Source: Actinomycetota bacterium (lineage in GTDB: Bacteria; Actinomycetota; Humimicrobiia; Humimicrobiales; Humimicrobiaceae). Taken from it: 6,459 bases of DNA. Location of the stretch: the NCBI GenBank assembly GCA_023475715.1, contig JAMCVO010000708.1:1-6459 (forward strand), in the 5' to 3' direction. Below the pieces are notes generated by a model, which was not told the DNA's origin, did not search any database, and saw only the letters and a program-made list of their open reading frames with translations. Position numbers and translations under genes: made by a program. How positions within the stretch are numbered: position 1 is the first letter of the stretch; every line of letters starts with the position of its first letter. Below are positions 5,395 to 6,459 of the stretch, in pieces.

Positions 5395-6459
5395 ATGAGT
5401 AAGTCAAAGAAAATCAAAGTAGCAATTGCCGGAGTTGGTAATTGCGCACAAGCATTTTTGCATGGTATCGAATATTATAAGAAAAATCCCGATGATTTTA
5501 AAGGTTTGATGAATGTTGATATTTGTGGATACAAGGTGGCTGATATTGAACCTGTCGCAGCATTTGATATAAATGCAGGTAAAGTAGGAAAAGATCTTTC
5601 CGAAGCAATTTTTGCAAGTCCCAATATTGCTTATAAATATCCGGGTATAGAAGTTAAAAAATACGGTATAAAAGTAGGAATGGGGCCTGTTCTTGATGGT
5701 AACCCGCCGAATCTTTCAAAATATTATGAATTATCCAAAGAAAAAACAATTGATGTAACAAAAGTTCTCAAGGATAGTGGTGCCGAGATGCTTTTAAATT
5801 TCATACCAACTGAGTCGCATGATGCGGCACATTATTATGCTGATATTGCAATAAAAGAAGTAAAAATAGGGTTTATAAATGGGATGCCTACACTGATAGT
5901 ATCTGATCCTGAATACCAGAAAGCTGCAATTAAAAGTGGTATTCCGTTAATCGGTGATGATGTAAAAAGCCAATTTGGAGGAACGGCAATTCATCGAGCT
6001 TTAGCAATGTTAATGTATACGAGGGGTGTATTTTTATCAGAAACTTATCAAATTAATTATGCCGGCAATACGGATTTTGCAAATCTTCTGGCAAGAGGAC
6101 AGAGTAAGCATAAAACTAAGCAGGAAGCTGTAACAAGCCTTATGCCTTATCCGGTTAAGATGTCTACAGGTTTTACCTATGTTGAGCTTATGGGAGATAG
6201 GAAAACATCATTTTTTTATATAAATGGTAAAAATTTCGGTAATGCTCCCTTGCATTTAGAAGCAAAACTTGAGGTCGAAGATAGTGCAAACTTTGCGGGT
6301 GTAATGGTTGATATGGTTCGTTATATGAAAGTAGCTTTAAATCGTGGTATTTCCGGAGTACTTGAATCAGCAAGTTCTTTTTTAACCAAACATCCACCTA
6401 CACCAATTCCGGACATGGTTGCATTTGGCAACTTAAAAGAATTTGTTGAAGGCAAAAGA
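5395..6459 (+). CDS. Myo-inositol-1-phosphate synthase homologue (Ino1 family), 3' end outside window
   Basis: An open frame of 355 codons runs without a stop from ATG 5395 to the window edge. AAGGAG at 5384-5389 lies five bases before the start. The protein resembles the short bacterial/archaeal inositol-3-phosphate synthases of about 360 residues, so only a few codons should be missing. Matching landmarks are GVGNCAQ (13-19) with GIEYYK (24-29), VAAFDINAGKVGKDLSEAIF (54-73), VGMGPVLDGNPP (94-105), the signature GDDVKSQ (187-193), NTDFANLL (225-232), the lysine-rich SKHKTKQEAVTS (237-248), and KLEVEDSANFAGVMVD (291-306). Ino1 converts glucose 6-phosphate to inositol phosphate by NAD-dependent oxidation, aldol cyclisation and reduction. 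Lys191, Lys238, Lys242 and Lys270 fall where the family has active-site or conserved lysines. Differences include NFIPTES where NYLPVGS is usual, and GGTAIHR for GATIVHR. The match to the family is strong; the exact substrate is uncertain because of the catabolic-looking neighbourhood. Confidence 0.88.
   Translation, partial: MSKSKKIKVAIAGVGNCAQAFLHGIEYYKKNPDDFKGLMNVDICGYKVADIEPVAAFDINAGKVGKDLSEAIFASPNIAYKYPGIEVKKYGIKVGMGPVLDGNPPNLSKYYELSKEKTIDVTKVLKDSGAEMLLNFIPTESHDAAHYYADIAIKEVKIGFINGMPTLIVSDPEYQKAAIKSGIPLIGDDVKSQFGGTAIHRALAMLMYTRGVFLSETYQINYAGNTDFANLLARGQSKHKTKQEAVTSLMPYPVKMSTGFTYVELMGDRKTSFFYINGKNFGNAPLHLEAKLEVEDSANFAGVMVDMVRYMKVALNRGISGVLESASSFLTKHPPTPIPDMVAFGNLKEFVEGKR

Noticed and set aside
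6188..6397. Minus-strand open frame of 69 codons
   Set aside because: It lies antisense to the Ino1 homologue, whose frame stays open through the region with clear family motifs.
1..6459. CRISPR array, insertion sequence, tRNA/rRNA gene or riboswitch
   Set aside because: No regularly spaced repeats, transposase frame, cloverleaf or known riboswitch core was seen on reading both strands.
2215..6459. Standard myo-inositol catabolic (iol) operon
   Set aside because: Gfo/Idh and TIM-barrel proteins fit in part, but no IolB, IolC, IolD or IolJ-like gene is in the window, and an Ino1 homologue is not part of that pathway.

Overview
The window is AT-rich bacterial DNA with short intergenic gaps and clear Shine-Dalgarno sites. 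All recognisable genes lie on the + strand and look like one sugar or polyol uptake and processing operon, cut at both ends. The low G+C, the purine-rich ribosome sites and an inositol-phosphate synthase of the short bacterial/archaeal type suggest a low-GC anaerobic bacterium (Firmicutes-like, or a lineage such as Thermotogae, Spirochaetes or Atribacterota). No marker here fixes the taxon.

Layout. Positions 1-116 hold the last 37 codons of a periplasmic/lipoprotein sugar-binding protein. A 161-base gap follows with two inverted-repeat structures (110-155 and 164-202), a common arrangement where a binding protein must be made in excess over its permease. Next come an RbsC/FrcC-type permease (278-1294) and a single-domain FrcA-type ATPase (1291-2106), joined by an ATGA overlap; together these form a complete CUT2-type importer. 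After a 108-base gap comes a processing block: a TIM-barrel sugar isomerase/epimerase (TTG start, 2215-3042), a Gfo/Idh/MocA dehydrogenase (3065-4246), an extended-SDR NAD-dependent epimerase/dehydratase (4323-5297), and an almost complete myo-inositol-1-phosphate synthase homologue (5395 to the window edge).

How the genes may work together. The importer brings in a sugar, polyol or cyclitol. The Gfo/Idh enzyme and the TIM-barrel protein are the usual pair for oxidising a sugar or cyclitol to a keto compound and then epimerising, isomerising or eliminating it. The SDR and the Ino1-like protein add two more NAD-dependent steps. An inositol-phosphate synthase family member placed among uptake and catabolism genes is the most unusual feature: Ino1 is normally biosynthetic, so this cluster either makes an inositol derivative from an imported precursor or uses a diverged Ino1 for another cyclisation or redox reaction. 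No transposase, CRISPR array, tRNA or rRNA gene was seen, and no stretch longer than 300 bases lacks a gene.
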